Assembly (NCBI GenBank): GCA_934668295.1
Contig: CAKUND010000024.1
Location: forward strand, 1 to 17,191
Source: an uncultured Oscillospiraceae bacterium
GTDB taxonomy: Bacteria > Bacillota > Clostridia > Oscillospirales > Oscillospiraceae
DNA: 17,191 nt
Direction of reading: 5' to 3'
The position numbers and the translations under genes are program-made. Shown one piece after another: positions 15,132 to 17,191 of the stretch. Position 1 is the first letter of the stretch, and every line of letters starts with the position of its first letter. The notes under the pieces are model-generated. The model saw nothing but the letters and a program-made list of their open reading frames with translations, had not been told where the DNA came from and did no database searches.

Positions 15132-15160
15132 AGTTTACCACATTTCCGTCCTGCTTTCAA
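15132..15160 (-). promoter_or_regulatory. Promoter of the polA operon
   Basis: On the minus strand TTGAAA (15160-15155), a 17-base spacer and TAAACT (15137-15132), 31 bases before the polA ATG. It is back to back with the divergent promoter starting at 15179. Confidence 0.65.
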
Positions 15161-15178
15161 GAAAGGCGATTCTCCCGG

Positions 15179-15207
15179 TTGACGGTTTTCCGAGAAAATA
15201 TTATACT
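15179..15207 (+). promoter_or_regulatory. Promoter of the DUF2148 gene
   Basis: TTGACG (15179-15184), a 17-base spacer and TATACT (15202-15207) lie 28 bases before the ATG at 15236. The two divergent -35 elements are separated by only 18 bases (15161-15178). Confidence 0.75.
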
Positions 15208-15235
15208 GAATAAAAAAGAAAAGGAGCGCATCGAT

Positions 15236-15778
15236 ATGATCTATTCTTCAAAGGACATGGAATCCCGCGCCGTTCTGGACACAGCTGCAAAGGTCTGCGC
15301 CGCCGCGCGCACCGCACCGAAGACCAAAGGGATGGACGGGCTTGTGACATGTGTTTTGACAGGCGAGGATAAAAGTCAGCTGGCCGCACAGATGCGGAAG
15401 CTGGCTGTCGAGCTGAATTACGCATTTTTCACCCGTGACGCAGATAATGTCGAAGCCGCCGACGCTGTGGTACTCTTTGGAATGGAAGAAGTGCGGCGCG
15501 GTCTTGATGCGGGCTGTCAGTACTGTCATTTCAAAAGCTGTACCGACTGCGCGGAACAGGACGGTCTGTGCGCGTGGGACGCCGTTGATATCGGTATTGC
15601 CATCGGCTCCGCCGCTGCCGCAGCCGCCGATGCGCGCATCGACAGCCGCGTGATGTTCTCCGTTGGCCGTGCGGCAAAAAGCCTCGGCCTGCTCGGAGAA
15701 AAGGCTTCGCTGGTGCTTGGCCTGCCCCTCAGCGTCAGCGGAAAGTCCCCGTTCTTCGACCGGAAGCCGAAGAAATAA
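15236..15778 (+). CDS. Ferredoxin-domain (DUF2148) protein
   Basis: 180 residues from ATG 15236, behind AAAAGGAG. An in-frame TTG at 15179 is rejected because it is the predicted -35 box. The N-terminal third (AARTAPKTKGMDGLVTCVL) resembles a nitroreductase-like opening. The centre holds five closely spaced cysteines, Cys94, Cys97, Cys102, Cys105 and Cys112, in a CxxC-x4-CxxC-x6-C pattern suited to an iron-sulfur cluster. An Ala-rich segment and a C-terminus ending VLGLPLSVSGKSPFFDR follow, as in DUF2148 (PF09918) proteins of anaerobes. Function is uncharacterised; a redox role is inferred from the cysteines. It stands alone with its own promoter and terminator, divergent from polA and convergent with cysS. 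Confidence 0.82.
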   Translation: MIYSSKDMESRAVLDTAAKVCAAARTAPKTKGMDGLVTCVLTGEDKSQLAAQMRKLAVELNYAFFTRDADNVEAADAVVLFGMEEVRRGLDAGCQYCHFKSCTDCAEQDGLCAWDAVDIGIAIGSAAAAAADARIDSRVMFSVGRAAKSLGLLGEKASLVLGLPLSVSGKSPFFDRKPKK

Positions 15779-15782
15779 GCGT

Positions 15783-15808
15783 AAACCCGGAGCGGATGCT
15801 CCGGGTTT
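15783..15808. terminator. Terminator between convergent DUF2148 gene and cysS
   Basis: AAACCCGGAGC (15783-15793) pairs with GCTCCGGGTTT (15798-15808) around GGAT, followed by further T on the plus strand. It is only 4 bases after the plus-strand stop and 9 bases from the cysS stop, so it probably serves both strands. Confidence 0.85.
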
Positions 15809-15817
15809 TTGGCTTGC

Positions 15818-17191
15818 TCAGACGTGCTTCCACTTTGCGCCGCCGGGGATATCGGTGATCTCGATGCCCTGCGACTTGAGCTCGTCGCGGATACGGTCGG
15901 CCTCGGCAAAGTTTTTTGCCTTCTTCGCGTCGTAGCGCGCCTGGATCTGTGCGGTCACGGCAGGATCGTCATTGCCGTCCTCGCAGAAGATGGAATACGC
16001 GCCGGCGGCGGGCTTTTCTGCCGCGCTGCGCTTGCGGATCTCGTCTGCCTTTTTGCAAAGGTCAAGGCTCAGCACCTTATCGAAATCGTCAAGGACAAAC
16101 AGCTTTGTCGCGTCGTTGGTCTTGTACTTGAGCACATCGTACAGCGCCGTAATGGCAAGCGAAGTATTCAAATCGTTGCCGAGCGCGGCGTTGAATTTCT
16201 CGCGCAGGGCAGACACAGCAGCTTCGTTGATCTCGCCATCGCCGGGCTTCAGTGCGGCAATCTTTGTTAGCAGCTTCTGATACGTTCCGGCAGCATTGTC
16301 GAGGTTTTCCCATGTGAAGACCAGATTGCGGCGATAGTGGCTCTGCAGGCAGAACAGGCGGTAGCACAGCGGGTCATAGCCCTTCTGCTCGAGCAGGGAT
16401 ACCGTCAGGAATTCGCCCTTGGATTTGGACATCTTGCCGCTGGCGGTATTCAGGTGCATGACGTGCATCCAGTAATTGCACCAGTGGTGTCCGATATAGC
16501 TCTCGGACTGCGCGATCTCGTTCGTATGGTGCGGGAAGGCGTTGTCGATGCCGCCGCAGTGGATATCGAGATGTTCACCCAGATACTTGAGCGAGATGCC
16601 GGTGCATTCGATATGCCAGCCCGGATAGCCGACACCCCACGGAGAATCCCATTTCAGTGCCTGATCCTCAAACTTGGACTTTGTGAACCAAAGCACAAAG
16701 TCGTTCTTGTTGCGCTTGTTCGTATCCTCCTCAACGCCCTCACGGACGCCGACGGCGAGATCTTCCTCCTTGTGCTCGTTAAAAATATAATATTTTTCAA
16801 GCTTGGAGGTATCAAAGTATACATTTCCGCCCTCGATATAGGCGTAGCCGGTATCCAGAAGCTTGGTGATGATCTTGATATACTCATCGATGCAGCCGGT
16901 GGCGGGCTGGACGACGTCAGGCTTTTTGATGTTGAGCTTGCGGCAGTCCTCGAAGAACGCGTCAGTGTAGAACTGTGCGATCTCCATGACGGTTTTATGC
17001 TCGCGGCGGGCGCCCTTGAGCATCTTGTCTTCGCCCTCATCCGCGTCGGAGGTCAGATGGCCGACGTCCGTGATGTTCATGACGCGCCTCACGGGATAGC
17101 CAGCATAGCGGAGATATTTTTCCAGCACATCCTCCATGATATAGCTGCGCAGATTGCCGATGTGCGCAAAGTGATAGACCGTCGGGCCGCA
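15818..17191 (-). CDS. cysS: Cysteinyl-tRNA synthetase (5' end cut by window)
   Basis: 457 residues are visible. The frame is open through the right edge, and an ATG at 17137 is internal rather than the start, since CGPTVYHFAHIGNLRSY upstream of it is the conserved class I opening with the HIGH motif (HIGN). Only about 25-30 N-terminal residues should be missing. Zinc ligands are the Cys of CGPT, the Cys of WHIECTGIS and the histidines of GGIDNAFPHHTNE. KMSKS is intact (GKMSKSKGE). A DALR-type helical domain follows, and the end (RIRDELKSQGIEITDIPGG) is the usual CysRS tail. It charges tRNA-Cys in the cytoplasm. Any T-box or promoter would lie outside the window. Confidence 0.97.
   Translation of the reverse strand, partial: CGPTVYHFAHIGNLRSYIMEDVLEKYLRYAGYPVRRVMNITDVGHLTSDADEGEDKMLKGARREHKTVMEIAQFYTDAFFEDCRKLNIKKPDVVQPATGCIDEYIKIITKLLDTGYAYIEGGNVYFDTSKLEKYYIFNEHKEEDLAVGVREGVEEDTNKRNKNDFVLWFTKSKFEDQALKWDSPWGVGYPGWHIECTGISLKYLGEHLDIHCGGIDNAFPHHTNEIAQSESYIGHHWCNYWMHVMHLNTASGKMSKSKGEFLTVSLLEQKGYDPLCYRLFCLQSHYRRNLVFTWENLDNAAGTYQKLLTKIAALKPGDGEINEAAVSALREKFNAALGNDLNTSLAITALYDVLKYKTNDATKLFVLDDFDKVLSLDLCKKADEIRKRSAAEKPAAGAYSIFCEDGNDDPAVTAQIQARYDAKKAKNFAEADRIRDELKSQGIEITDIPGGAKWKHV

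Noticed and set aside
15101..15160. A 20-residue N-terminal extension of PolA
   Set aside because: It falls within the predicted polA promoter, and ATG 15100 has AAAGGAG and matches the family start.
1..17191. CRISPR arrays, tRNA or rRNA genes, insertion sequences, phage genes
   Set aside because: No regular spaced repeats, cloverleaf genes, transposase or integrase motifs or terminal inverted repeats were seen on either strand.

Overview
The window reads as chromosomal DNA of a GC-rich member of the Clostridia, most likely an Oscillospirales-type gut anaerobe. The evidence is an adjacent pair encoding an electron-bifurcating Nfn-type transhydrogenase, strong AAAGGAG/GGAGG ribosome binding sites, a PolA with a degenerate proofreading domain, and small protein families that I associate with Clostridia (DUF3169, a DUF6897-like SH3/LSm protein, and a DUF2148 ferredoxin-domain protein). 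The genus cannot be fixed from the sequence alone. Both window edges cut genes: nfnB at the left and cysS at the right.

Layout. 1-2099 (minus): nfnA-nfnB, electron bifurcation linking NADH, NADPH and ferredoxin, with a good promoter at 2162-2191. 2250-4979 (minus): a Na+/phosphate cotransporter with a C-terminal PhoU-like domain, then a hairpin, then gluQ-RS for tRNA-Asp queuosine modification. 5161-7496 (plus): a PhoB/PhoR-type two-component system, divergent from the phosphate transporter. The shared intergenic region carries TTTAACA-type repeats at 11-bp spacing that look like Pho boxes. 7638-9148 (plus): plsY (phospholipid synthesis) and an amidohydrolase. 9351-10743 (minus): a more AT-rich three-gene cassette of a small Xre regulator, a six-helix DUF3169 membrane protein and a small SH3/LSm-like protein. 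It has a consensus sigma-A promoter whose start region is covered by a dyad operator. 11032-15100 (minus): polA-rimI-tsaD, overlapping by 4 bases at each junction. 15236-15778 (plus): a cysteine-rich DUF2148 ferredoxin-domain protein, divergent from polA. 15818-17191 (minus): cysS, partial.

Most of the window is housekeeping: redox balance, phosphate homeostasis, tRNA modification (Q and t6A), tRNA charging, DNA repair and lipid synthesis. The least explained part is the 9351-10831 cassette, whose last gene also shows a well-placed internal ribosome binding site predicting a second, soluble product. No tRNA or rRNA genes, insertion sequences, prophage genes or CRISPR arrays were seen. No gene-free stretch exceeds 300 bases.
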